Source of the DNA: JAFDVL01 sp031409955
GTDB lineage: Bacteria > Acidobacteriota > Blastocatellia > RBC074
DNA length: 64,000 nt
Reading direction: 5' to 3'
Assembly: GCA_031409955.1 (NCBI GenBank)
Contig: JANNYF010000152.1
Coordinates: 13,251-77,250, forward strand
Position 1 is the stretch's first letter. The number at the start of each line of letters is the position of its first letter. The notes beneath the pieces were generated by a model. The model was not told the DNA's origin, did no database searches, and saw only the letters and a list, made by a program, of their open reading frames with translations. Shown piece by piece: positions 17,925 to 26,080 of the stretch. A program made the position numbers and the translations under genes.

Positions 17925-18452
17925 TTATTTTCTGCGCGCGAAAAGTTGGGTCAGGTAAATGCGACCTTTGGCATCCACGGCAACGCCGATGCCGGTTTCA
18001 GTCAAATCCTGATCCAAAATGTTGTGACGATGTCCGTTGCTGTTGAGCCAGCCTTTGACGGCAACATCCGCCGGGTCAGGATGCCCATAGTTCATCGCGA
18101 TGTTTTCGGCGAGACGATTCCAATTGGTGATGCCGAAGCCCACCACGCGTTTGCGCATAGTGGTTCCATTGGGACTGACATGGTTAAAATAATCGCGCAT
18201 AGCCATGTCCTGGCTGTGCAAACGCGCGACACCAGACAAATCCTTCGCCATTGACAGAGGCACGAGATGGTTTTCCTCGCGAAAGCGATTGATCGCGGAA
18301 AAGACTTGTTCTTCAATGCTGGCGGCAGTCGCAGCGCTGGAAACGGCAGCGGCAATGGGCACATTCGCCACCGCTTTTGTCGGGGGAGTCAAGACGTCAG
18401 ACGCCAACAAAACAGACGCCAGACACAGAACAAGGCACAACACACGATACAT
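17925..18452 (-). CDS. Secreted CAP-domain (SCP/PR-1-like) protein
   Basis: A 175-residue protein starting at 18452 (MYRVLCLVLCLASVLLAS), where AGGAG stands eight bases upstream; the frame is open 18 codons further. After a signal peptide and a short linker, residues about 60-172 form the CAP fold: INRFREENHLVPL, the motif HSQDMAMRDYFNHVSPNG, NRLAENIA with the family Glu, and GHRHNILDQDLTETGIG with the family His. Bacterial CAP proteins are secreted and bind lipids or act on cell-wall components; activity is not assigned. It is monocistronic. Confidence 0.9.
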   Translation of the reverse strand: MYRVLCLVLCLASVLLASDVLTPPTKAVANVPIAAAVSSAATAASIEEQVFSAINRFREENHLVPLSMAKDLSGVARLHSQDMAMRDYFNHVSPNGTTMRKRVVGFGITNWNRLAENIAMNYGHPDPADVAVKGWLNSNGHRHNILDQDLTETGIGVAVDAKGRIYLTQLFARRK

Positions 18453-18682
18453 CTCGTAGCTCCTGTCAAAATGTGACGAAGGATGGGTCGGGGGCGGAAG
18501 TCGCAAAAACTATCTTCTTCGGTGTAGGTACTAAATGGTTTCGATCTGTCGTTATTTATTTTCGGGAAAAGGATGATTGTGAAGACTGACCGCTATTCAG
18601 TCATCGAATCGGGGCGGATTATGCCTGACGAAAACTAATTTGGCAACCCTCAAGTCGCAAATTGTTTTGAATAAATTTATTG

Positions 18683-20752
18683 TTATTGTGTGTTCTTGAT
18701 TTTGTCGCGCAGACGCGCAATGACACCGACTTCAACCGAGTGCTCCAAGGCAACTTCCCAATTGCGCCGGGCTTCCTGCGCGCGTCCCAATTCCCGCAGC
18801 ACATCGCCGAGGTGTTCATACACCATCGCATTGCGGCGCGCATATAACGCGGCCTTTTCCAAATGACCACGCGCTTCCTGCAAGCGTCCCATCTTGTACT
18901 GCACCCAGCCCAGGCTATCGAGGAAGCTGCCATTCATCGGCTCAATGCTGACGGCCTTTTCGATCAGCGGCAGAGCTTCGTTGTAGCGCGCGCTGCGTTC
19001 TGCCAGGTAATACCCCAGATTGTTCAGCGCCGTCGCATTGTCCGGTTCACGTTGCAACACGGTGCGCAATGTTTTTTCGGCTTCGGAGCGTTGTCCCGCA
19101 CGATCCTGGATGGAACCAAGTTGGATCAGCAAATCCATATCGTTCGCATCAAGTTCCAACGCTTTGCGAATCGTGGCTTCGGCTTCCTTGAGCTGCCCGC
19201 TTTGCAATTGAATATTGCTCATAATGGTCAGCAACGTCGTGTCGCCCACCGTTTGTTCTTTGAGCATCGCGCGCAGCGCTTCAAGGCTTTCATTGTAGTT
19301 GCGCAAATCGCCCAAAACCATCGCTTCCGTCAACTTCAGCGAGCGGTCGGTGGGATAGCGAGTGAGCGCGGCGCGCGTGGCTTCCAACGCTTCGCGGTAT
19401 TTGCCTTCCTCGCGTAACCCATCAATCAACAAAGAGCTGACCATCGGATTGTTTTCGCCCAGCAATTGTTGCGCGCGCGTGAACACGGCCTGCGCTTTTT
19501 TCTTGTCGCCCTGCCGATTGTACGTGCGCGTGAGCTGTGCCACTACGGTTGTGAGCGTTTCGGTGCTGGACGCATCCAGTTTGGTTTTGGTGGTTAGTTC
19601 GTTGAAGACACCTTCGTAATAAGCAATCGCATCGGCGGCGCGTCCAAGTTCTTCGTACGTTTCGCCCAGAATCAGATTGAGCTTTTGCCGCGCGCCCGGC
19701 TCCAAACTGGTAATTCCCTGTTTGAGCGTTTCGACGGCTTCCGCGCGTTTGCCGGAGCGGCGTTGTGCCACTGCCAGCAATTCGATCACACCCGCATTGA
19801 GCGGATCCGCTTTTTGCAATTCACGTAGCTTCGCAATCGCTTCGCCGTAGCGTCCGGCCCGCACCAATGCCGCCCCATATCCGATTTGCAGCACGGGCGT
19901 GTCGAAGCGTTTCAGTAGGCGGTAGTACGTTTGCAGTTCCTCTTCGCCGTTGCTGGACAGACGCAACATATTCATCAAATTGCGCGCATTGACCGCAGAC
20001 TCAGGGTCACCCTCGAACGCGCGGCGGGCGGCTTCGATGGCTTGCGCGCGCTTGCCCTGGGCGGAATACAATTGCGAAAGCTGATACCACGCTTGATCCG
20101 GCGAGATTTCCGTATTCATCACCTGACGATAAAACGTTGTTTCCGTCGGAGCGCCTATCGCCGTCAGCTTTTCGAGCGCTTTGGTCTGGCGCGCCAGATC
20201 ATTTTTCGTTTGATACAAATCCGCTAGAAAAGCCCACGCCTCCGCATTAGTCGCATCAAGGCGCGTGACTTCTTCGTAAGCGCGAATGGTGCGGTCAAGT
20301 TGTGCGGGCTTCGCTTCTTTTTCGGAGCGCGTCAGGATGAGATACAGCCGCGCCAGCCACCGATGCCCATTCAGGCAATCCGGGTCGAGGCGAATGGCCT
20401 CTTTCGCCTCGCGTTCCATCGCATCGGTTTGCCCCAGATAAAGATAAATCTCGCTTAAATCGGCGTGTGGATCGGCGGCAGTGGGATCAAGCTGAATGAT
20501 CTCTTTGTAGATCGTGACCAACTCGCCCAAATTGGGCTTCCGCAAAGATTTCATTCGTTGTGCTTCGATGTAGCGCAGATAGGCTTGCTTGCGATTGCGT
20601 TTGGCTTCGGCAGATTCGGAGACGGGAGCGGACGCCGTCGCCTGATTCGAGGGTGCGGGCGGTTGCGCTCCTTGCCCGGCCAAGGCCGTTGTCAGCGAAA
20701 GTAGTAGGCTTGCGCCATTGCTTGCTATGAATTGTTTCCAGGTTGATTTCAT
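18683..20752 (-). CDS. Exported TPR-repeat protein
   Basis: A 689-residue protein. The start at 20752 (MKSTWKQFIASNGASLLLSL) is preceded by GGGGGAG and gives a signal peptide; the frame continues 14 codons upstream without support. After a Gln/Ala/Pro-rich linker comes an almost continuous array of tetratricopeptide repeats, with the W-LG-Y-A-F-A-P pattern seen in units such as LGYYLAERSARYNEALPLIE and DSLGWVQYKMGRLQEARGHL. Such proteins act as scaffolds for envelope or secretion machines; no specific partner can be named. It is the distal gene of a minus-strand group with two small membrane-linked proteins that diverges from the FHA/kinase cluster. Confidence 0.9.
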   Translation of the reverse strand: MKSTWKQFIASNGASLLLSLTTALAGQGAQPPAPSNQATASAPVSESAEAKRNRKQAYLRYIEAQRMKSLRKPNLGELVTIYKEIIQLDPTAADPHADLSEIYLYLGQTDAMEREAKEAIRLDPDCLNGHRWLARLYLILTRSEKEAKPAQLDRTIRAYEEVTRLDATNAEAWAFLADLYQTKNDLARQTKALEKLTAIGAPTETTFYRQVMNTEISPDQAWYQLSQLYSAQGKRAQAIEAARRAFEGDPESAVNARNLMNMLRLSSNGEEELQTYYRLLKRFDTPVLQIGYGAALVRAGRYGEAIAKLRELQKADPLNAGVIELLAVAQRRSGKRAEAVETLKQGITSLEPGARQKLNLILGETYEELGRAADAIAYYEGVFNELTTKTKLDASSTETLTTVVAQLTRTYNRQGDKKKAQAVFTRAQQLLGENNPMVSSLLIDGLREEGKYREALEATRAALTRYPTDRSLKLTEAMVLGDLRNYNESLEALRAMLKEQTVGDTTLLTIMSNIQLQSGQLKEAEATIRKALELDANDMDLLIQLGSIQDRAGQRSEAEKTLRTVLQREPDNATALNNLGYYLAERSARYNEALPLIEKAVSIEPMNGSFLDSLGWVQYKMGRLQEARGHLEKAALYARRNAMVYEHLGDVLRELGRAQEARRNWEVALEHSVEVGVIARLRDKIKNTQ

Positions 20753-20807
20753 CTGACTCCCCCTCGCATTCGTGACTGCAACGTGAACTCGCAAAATGAC
20801 TCTGTTA

Positions 20808-21356
20808 TTACTCGGTCTCGCCCAACCCCAATTTGATTTGCTCGGCGCTCATCGGAGTGGCTGGCTGCGCCGTTTTTTCCGATTCAAGCTCGGCCACCGC
20901 GCGCTCCCATTCGCCGCGTCGTGGAAAGCTATACGCAATCAGCAACAACGCCGCAATGCCGAGTCGCCAACTATATTCGCGGTTGCTCGTGACCAAACTC
21001 GCCACGACGCCCAGAATGCCGACGACATCGCCCAGCACCGCACCGACCAACGCGCACAGATACAACTGACTCAACAACGCGTTGACGCCCAGCCGCCCGG
21101 CTTGCAGCAACCGCGCGGGCGCAAGAAAAAAGCGGCGCAGAAACACAACGGCAACCGATACAACGGCAACGAGGCCAATGATGATGTAATGGCTATTCGT
21201 CAGCCATTCGTAATCGCCGCGCGGCATCGCCGGAGCAAACGCCCAACCAATGACGACATACAACACAGTGCTGACGCCGAGCGCCACGACGAGCAACGCT
21301 GTCAACCGATACCGCGCGCTCAAGGCAGTTTGATTGGCACTGGAGATGTACATCAA
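20808..21356 (-). CDS. Four-helix membrane protein, unknown
   Basis: A 182-residue protein with four hydrophobic segments: about 18-40 (LTALLVVALGVSTVLYVVIG), 57-75 (YIIIGLVAVVSVAVVFL), 92-118 (LLSQLYLCALVGAVLGDVVG) and 128-146. The C-terminal 35 residues are charged and should face the cytoplasm. I do not recognise a named family. Its start overlaps the stop of the upstream gene by four bases, so the two are translationally coupled. It lies 55 bases before the TPR gene on the same strand. Confidence 0.75.
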   Translation of the reverse strand: MMYISSANQTALSARYRLTALLVVALGVSTVLYVVIGWAFAPAMPRGDYEWLTNSHYIIIGLVAVVSVAVVFLRRFFLAPARLLQAGRLGVNALLSQLYLCALVGAVLGDVVGILGVVASLVTSNREYSWRLGIAALLLIAYSFPRRGEWERAVAELESEKTAQPATPMSAEQIKLGLGETE

Positions 21357-21928
21357 CGCTTCTCCACGATCAGGTCATCGCCCGTGCCCGCCTTCAAATC
21401 CGGGCCGGACGAACTCAATCGGTATTCATTGGTCGTGCCGCGATACAACAACGGCCGCTCCCACAAATCAAAGCGCATCGGCATCGGCAAATAGCGCGGC
21501 GCAAGTTGTTCCAGCAGTTGATCGAACCCCTCCGCCATCACATAGCCGCCGCGCTCTTCTTGGTACGCCGCAAGCGCTTTGGTAATTTTTTGCAACACGT
21601 CTTCCGTGCGGCGAATCTTTTCGCGGCGAATTGCTTCGGTGACCAATTCGACGGATTCCCAGTGCTGATCGCCGAGCCGAATATCCGCAACTTTCCACTC
21701 GCCCTTTTCCTGCTTAAAGCGCAACGCAGTTTCAATGTTTGCTTCGACCACTGCGTTCGCGCCGAAGCCATTGCTGACCGTTTTGATACGCACCTGATCG
21801 GGTTTCAATTCCGCGCCGCCGAGCTTGCGAATCAACGCGCGCGCGTGTTTGGCAGTCAACCCGCCCGCCGCCCAAACGGCGACGCCGATAGTTAAAATCG
21901 TGATGGCAAACATGAATCGTGGGATCAT
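21353..21928 (-). CDS. Membrane-anchored protein with pseudopilin-GspG-like C-terminus
   Basis: A 191-residue protein, taking the ATG at 21928 (MIPRFMFAITILTIGVAVWA), which begins the hydrophobic anchor; the longer frame from 22036 is poorly supported. After the anchor comes a region of about 100 residues without a recognised family. The last 70 residues (LQKITKALAAYQEERGGYVM ... FDLWERPLLYRG ... SSGPDLKAGTGDDL) resemble the calcium-binding end of type II secretion pseudopilin GspG (DPWG-x-P-Y ... S-x-G-x-D-G-x-x-GT-x-D-D). A classical prepilin leader is not visible. It overlaps the next membrane protein gene by four bases. Confidence 0.65.
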   Translation of the reverse strand: MIPRFMFAITILTIGVAVWAAGGLTAKHARALIRKLGGAELKPDQVRIKTVSNGFGANAVVEANIETALRFKQEKGEWKVADIRLGDQHWESVELVTEAIRREKIRRTEDVLQKITKALAAYQEERGGYVMAEGFDQLLEQLAPRYLPMPMRFDLWERPLLYRGTTNEYRLSSSGPDLKAGTGDDLIVEKR

Positions 21929-22172
21929 ACAGCACTGCTTTCGACGGAACGCGAGGATGGTAGCAAAAGTCCCTGCGGAACGCGAGCGGGCCGATTGGCT
22001 TTGTTTTATTCGTCTCAAGGGGAAGCCTCCTCCCATCTAGAACATTCAGAAAACATTCTCGCGGGCTGCTCGTACACAGCACATAGCATCGCGTTGGAAT
22101 CCATTGTAGAATGCCGGGTCATTGCTGGTGGATAGGCTGTCTGTGAATGTTGAGGTGGAGCGGGAAACCGTT

Positions 22173-22709
22173 ATGAGTTGCTGTCATCAATGCCGGAACG
22201 AAAATTTGACGGGCGCAGAATTTTGCGATGAATGTGGTGCGCGTATGCAAATCCTGCTGGCGCAAGCCCTGGTTCCGCCGCCCCCGCCGAGCTTTTTATG
22301 TGACGATTTGAAGCCAAGTCCGGCGCGCCCGATTTCTCCCATCAGCAGATTGTTTGAAGATGAGGAAGAAGTGGTGAGTGGCAATGCGCGTCTGGTATTG
22401 ATCGTGGCAGGGCGCGCGGGCAAAGAGTTTTCGCTCTCGAGGGCAGAGATGTTGATCGGGCGGTGGGATGCAGCGCGCGGGATTTTCCCCGATGTGGATT
22501 TGGATGATGCCGATCTGGAAACCAAAGTCTCGCGGCGACATGCACGCATCTTCAGCCAAAACAATCAATTTTGGATTGAAGATTTGGGCAGCCTCAACGG
22601 CACGGTCGTCAATCGCCAACATCGCCTGCAACGCGGGCAACCGTATTTACTCAAAGACGGAGACGAAATTATCGTCGGCAAGACCTTTCTGAAATTTAGC
22701 CTTGTGTAG
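22173..22709 (+). CDS. Zinc-ribbon FHA-domain protein
   Basis: A 178-residue cytoplasmic protein starting at 22173 (MSCCHQCRNENLTGAEFCDE). Residues 3-22 hold a four-cysteine zinc ribbon. After a Pro-rich linker, residues about 75-178 form an FHA domain (MLIGRWDAARGIFPDVDLDD, SRRHARIFSQ, IEDLGSLNGT), with the phosphothreonine-binding Arg, Ser and Asn conserved. It should read phosphothreonine made by the kinase encoded next. Its stop overlaps the kinase frame by eight bases or lies four bases before the more likely kinase ATG at 22714, so the genes are coupled. Confidence 0.9.
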   Translation: MSCCHQCRNENLTGAEFCDECGARMQILLAQALVPPPPPSFLCDDLKPSPARPISPISRLFEDEEEVVSGNARLVLIVAGRAGKEFSLSRAEMLIGRWDAARGIFPDVDLDDADLETKVSRRHARIFSQNNQFWIEDLGSLNGTVVNRQHRLQRGQPYLLKDGDEIIVGKTFLKFSLV

Positions 22710-22713
22710 CGCT

Positions 22714-24231
22714 ATGCCTTACTGTTCCCATTGTGGCAATCAGACTGGAACCGGAGACCCCTACTGCGGCGAATGTGGCGCACGGCAGGAAGCGGTCGCC
22801 ATGCCTTCGACGCCACTGGTCACGCCGCCCAAACCAAGGGGCAGCGTCAACAATGCGCCGATGAACTTTCAGCTTGCACCGGGGACGGTGTTGGCAGATC
22901 GCTATCAAATCCAGCAACGTGTGGGCGGCGGCGGCATGGGGTCGGTGTACAAAGCGACCGATCGCAATCTGGCGCAGCGCGTGGTGGCGGTCAAAGAAAT
23001 GATCGAACTCTTCGCCGATCAAACCGCCCGCGCTAAAGCCATTGAAGATTTCAAGCGCGAATCCGAATTGCTGGCACGGATGGAGCATCCTTCGATTCCG
23101 ACAATTTATGATTACTTCTTTGATCTGACGCGAGGCCGCTATTATCTGGTGATGAAGTTCATAGATGGCGGCGATCTCGCCACCTATCATCAAGCGGCGA
23201 AAGGCATCGTGGATGAAATAACCGTCACGCGCTGGGCGGTGCAAATCTGTGAGGTGCTGGATTATATCCACTCGCAAACGCCGCCGCTGATTTATCGAGA
23301 CTTGAAGCCGGCGAATTTAATGCTGGATGCCCGCACGCAACGTGTGATGTTGGTGGACTTCGGCATCGCGCGCATTGTGGCTCCGACGCAGAAAGGTGTC
23401 ACGGCAGTTGGCACCATGGGCTACGCGCCACCGGAGCTGTTTGCCGGCAAGGCGACACCCGCTTCCGACTTGTATTCATTGGGCGCGACGATGTTTCATC
23501 TGCTGACCGGCAAAGACCCACAGGACAACCCGCTGTTGATTTTCGACTTTACAAAAAACCCCACGCCGCGCGCCATTAATCCGGCGCTCACCGAATGCAT
23601 GGAACAAATCATTTGCCGCGCTGTTGAGCATGAGGCTTTAGCGCGGTTCCCCACCGCCCGGGCTTTTGGCCTGGCATTGGAAGCGCACCTCAACGATCTC
23701 AAGGCTGACAACGTCACCAGCGCCATTCCAATCATGGTCAGCGCCGCCCCGGTAATTGACCCGGTAATTGAAAGGCTTGAGGAGAGCGCACAACCGGCGG
23801 TGCCTGCGCCGTTGACTTGCGTTACTTGCAGCGAAGAGATTAGTCTAGGTGATCTGTTCTGCCCGTATTGTGGAACCGTATTGCAACGCGGTCAACGCAT
23901 CACAGCCCGACTGATAGTGTTTGGAACCAATGAAATCGCAGCGCAATTCCCGCTGGATGTGGAAGGCGAACATCTGATCGGTCGCCCGGATCCGCACAAT
24001 GGCGTCATTCCTGCCGTAGACCTTTCGCGCTACGATAAAGGCGGTGGTGTTTCACGGCGTCACGCACGGATTATTACGCGTGGTCAGCAATTTATTATTG
24101 AAGATTTAGGCAGCAGCAATGGCACGTTCATCAACGACAAACTCCAACTGGGACCGTCTGTGCAACACGTGCTGCGAAGCGGCGACCTGGTGCGTCTCGG
24201 CAGTACACAACTCCGGTTTATGATTAACTGA
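22714..24231 (+). CDS. Soluble Ser/Thr protein kinase with two zinc ribbons and FHA domain
   Basis: A 505-residue protein with no membrane segment. Residues 4-22 form a zinc ribbon (CSHCGNQTGTGDPYCGECG). A Hanks-type kinase domain spans about 55-325: glycine loop VGGGGMGSVYKA, catalytic Lys in VVAVKEM, YRDLKPANLMLD, and DFG in LVDFGIARI. A second zinc ribbon follows (CVTCSEEISLGDLFCPYCG), then an FHA domain at about 400-505 (IGRPDPHNG, SRRHARII, EDLGSSNGTFIN). Kinase plus own FHA suggests autophosphorylation-dependent recruitment of partners. It belongs to a cluster with a phosphatase and other FHA proteins. An ATG also exists at 22702. Confidence 0.93.
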   Translation: MPYCSHCGNQTGTGDPYCGECGARQEAVAMPSTPLVTPPKPRGSVNNAPMNFQLAPGTVLADRYQIQQRVGGGGMGSVYKATDRNLAQRVVAVKEMIELFADQTARAKAIEDFKRESELLARMEHPSIPTIYDYFFDLTRGRYYLVMKFIDGGDLATYHQAAKGIVDEITVTRWAVQICEVLDYIHSQTPPLIYRDLKPANLMLDARTQRVMLVDFGIARIVAPTQKGVTAVGTMGYAPPELFAGKATPASDLYSLGATMFHLLTGKDPQDNPLLIFDFTKNPTPRAINPALTECMEQIICRAVEHEALARFPTARAFGLALEAHLNDLKADNVTSAIPIMVSAAPVIDPVIERLEESAQPAVPAPLTCVTCSEEISLGDLFCPYCGTVLQRGQRITARLIVFGTNEIAAQFPLDVEGEHLIGRPDPHNGVIPAVDLSRYDKGGGVSRRHARIITRGQQFIIEDLGSSNGTFINDKLQLGPSVQHVLRSGDLVRLGSTQLRFMIN

Positions 24232-24295
24232 TAGTTGGGTTTTGGATTTTGGATTTCAACCCTCCAATGTCAAATCCCAGTAGCCCCCAAATACG

Positions 24296-24793
24296 ATGAA
24301 GACTTCATCCGAAACTATTTTCACGGTTCCGCCAAAGGTAAGCGAGAATCCGTTTGTCCAGAAAATCCCGACGCGGACGGAAGCCCCGGCTAGTCTAGGC
24401 CTACGAGCAGCGGCTTTTTTAGTGGATTACATTTTGACACTGCTCATTCTGGGCGTCGCGATCTCGCTGGCGATGATTTTCAAGAACGCCTTCCCCAGCG
24501 TTGCCAGTTGGATCATCAATCTCGGTTATGTGGCAATGCTGGGCTTCGTGGTGTGGAACTGGGGATATTTGAATGTGCGGGATGGGCAGCGCATCGGGCA
24601 ACGCCTGGTCGGAGTCAAAATCACCTGCGCGGACGGTAGTGTTTTGGGATACCGCACGATTGTGCTGCGGCATTTGCTGGGATATCCGCTCTCTTTGCTG
24701 TGTGTGGGGCTGGGGTTTTTATGGATCATTCTGGATCCGAAACAGCGCGGCTGGCACGACAAGCTGGCGGGCACCTTGGTTGTTAAGAGTTAG
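24296..24793 (+). CDS. RDD-family membrane protein
   Basis: A 165-residue protein. After a 35-residue cytoplasmic leader come hydrophobic helices at about 38-65 (AAAFLVDYILTLLILGVAIS), 70-100 (INLGYVAMLGFVVWNWGYLN) and 120-145. The family's charged motif is seen in LGLRAAAFLVDY, with IGQRLVGVKI and RGWHDKLAGTLVV later. RDD proteins are membrane proteins of mostly unknown role; some are ion exchangers. Its place between kinase and TPR genes suggests it is the membrane component of this signalling cluster. It is 64 bases downstream of the kinase. Confidence 0.88.
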   Translation: MKTSSETIFTVPPKVSENPFVQKIPTRTEAPASLGLRAAAFLVDYILTLLILGVAISLAMIFKNAFPSVASWIINLGYVAMLGFVVWNWGYLNVRDGQRIGQRLVGVKITCADGSVLGYRTIVLRHLLGYPLSLLCVGLGFLWIILDPKQRGWHDKLAGTLVVKS

Positions 24794-24841
24794 CAGTGAC
24801 GGATGAGATCGCCCCATCATCCGCTGTTCGAGGTAACAAGT

Positions 24842-25996
24842 ATGCTCAATTGTGGGAAATGTGGAGCATCGGTCACGGAAACGGCGATTTATTGTGCAAG
24901 TTGCGGTCAGCGCCTGGCGGCGAACACTTCGTCAGCAACAGACGCTAAATCAGACTCTCCCCTAACCAAAGCCGCCAGCGCATTAGCCAAAGCTTCCGGG
25001 CTGGCAAAATCGCAACCGAACCCGCGCTTTGGTTTGCTGGTGCGCGGGCTTTCCATTGTGGCTGGCGTCGTGCTGGCGTTCAGCGCGTATCTGGTCTATC
25101 GCAATCAAAGCTCGGTGGGCGGCACTCCGCCTGTCCTCAATATTGTCGCGCCGTTGGATAAATTCAACCGCCTGGTACAAGCCGGGAAACTCAGCGCCGA
25201 ACAGGGGGATTTCAAAGCGGCGATTGTGAACTTCGAGGAAGCCGAAAAGCTGGTTCCCAACGATACGGATGTGCTGAAAAAGCTGGCGGATTTTTACTCC
25301 ACCAATGGGCAGGTAGATAACGCCGTGGCCAAATATTCCCGCATTGTCGAGCTGGATCCAAAAAATGTCGAAGCGCGGTACCAACGGGCGGAAATCCACA
25401 TGACGCGGGGCTTCTGGAAGGAAGCGGTCGAAGACCTTCAGTATCTGGCCAGCAATGCTGCTCATACTGAGCAAGGCAACCTCGCGCGGCAAATTCTCGG
25501 CGGTGGCTTCACCGCCAAACGCACGATTGAGTCATTGCCCGAAAAACATGCTTTGGCAAGAGGGCGCGGCAAACGCGGGCTGCAATTACCCGAAGTGAAT
25601 GACACGCCGCCGCAGTTGGCGCTCACCTTGCCCAAGCTGGTCAATGGCGTCCCGGTGGCTCCGCTCAGCGCTTCGCCTTCCTCCGAGGAATATACCGGTG
25701 CCAGTGTCCTGGCGAAACGGCACAAAGACAAAGGGCAATATTATCTCAACGCCAGGATGTATTATTCCGCCATCAAAGAGCTGCAAAACGCGCGCCAATT
25801 GACATTTGATGACAGCGATCTCAATTATCTGTTGGGACAAGCCCACGATGGGTTGAAGCAGTACCCGCAAGCGCGCAAATTTTATGAGCAGTGTGACAGC
25901 GGCGTGTATGTTCAGGTCGCCCGCGGAGCCGCCCAACAAGCCCGGAAAAACGAACAAAAACAAGCGAAGAAAACCCGCGAGAAAACGGACGATTAG
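24842..25996 (+). CDS. Zinc-ribbon TPR protein with one membrane helix
   Basis: A 384-residue protein from the ATG at 24842 (MLNCGKCGASVTETAIYCAS). It has an N-terminal four-Cys ribbon (residues 4-21), a linker, a single transmembrane helix at about 64-86 (VRGLSIVAGVVLAFSAYLVY), then tetratricopeptide repeats in about 105-215 (AAIVNFEEAEKLVPNDTDVL, NAVAKYSRIVELDPKNVEAR) and again near the C-terminus (HKDKGQYYLNARMYYSAIKE). The tail is Lys-rich. The same zinc-ribbon type appears in the neighbouring kinase and FHA proteins, which links them into one system. The ribbon should be cytoplasmic and the repeats outside. Confidence 0.88.
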   Translation: MLNCGKCGASVTETAIYCASCGQRLAANTSSATDAKSDSPLTKAASALAKASGLAKSQPNPRFGLLVRGLSIVAGVVLAFSAYLVYRNQSSVGGTPPVLNIVAPLDKFNRLVQAGKLSAEQGDFKAAIVNFEEAEKLVPNDTDVLKKLADFYSTNGQVDNAVAKYSRIVELDPKNVEARYQRAEIHMTRGFWKEAVEDLQYLASNAAHTEQGNLARQILGGGFTAKRTIESLPEKHALARGRGKRGLQLPEVNDTPPQLALTLPKLVNGVPVAPLSASPSSEEYTGASVLAKRHKDKGQYYLNARMYYSAIKELQNARQLTFDDSDLNYLLGQAHDGLKQYPQARKFYEQCDSGVYVQVARGAAQQARKNEQKQAKKTREKTDD

Positions 25997-26078
25997 CCAT
26001 TAGTTATTAGCTCCATCGGTGGCAAAGTCCTAAAGCTAATTGCTAACAGCTAATCGCTAATCTACTAACAGCTAACAT
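25997..26078. repeat. Slipped repeat element TTAGTTATTAGC/GCTAATNGCTAA
   Basis: Words CCATTAGTTATTAGC on one side and CTAATTGCTAACAGCTAATC and CTACTAACAGCTAAC on the other form a slipped inverted repeat. It fills the whole spacer between the TPR and phosphatase genes. Confidence 0.7.
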
Positions 26079-26080
26079 TT

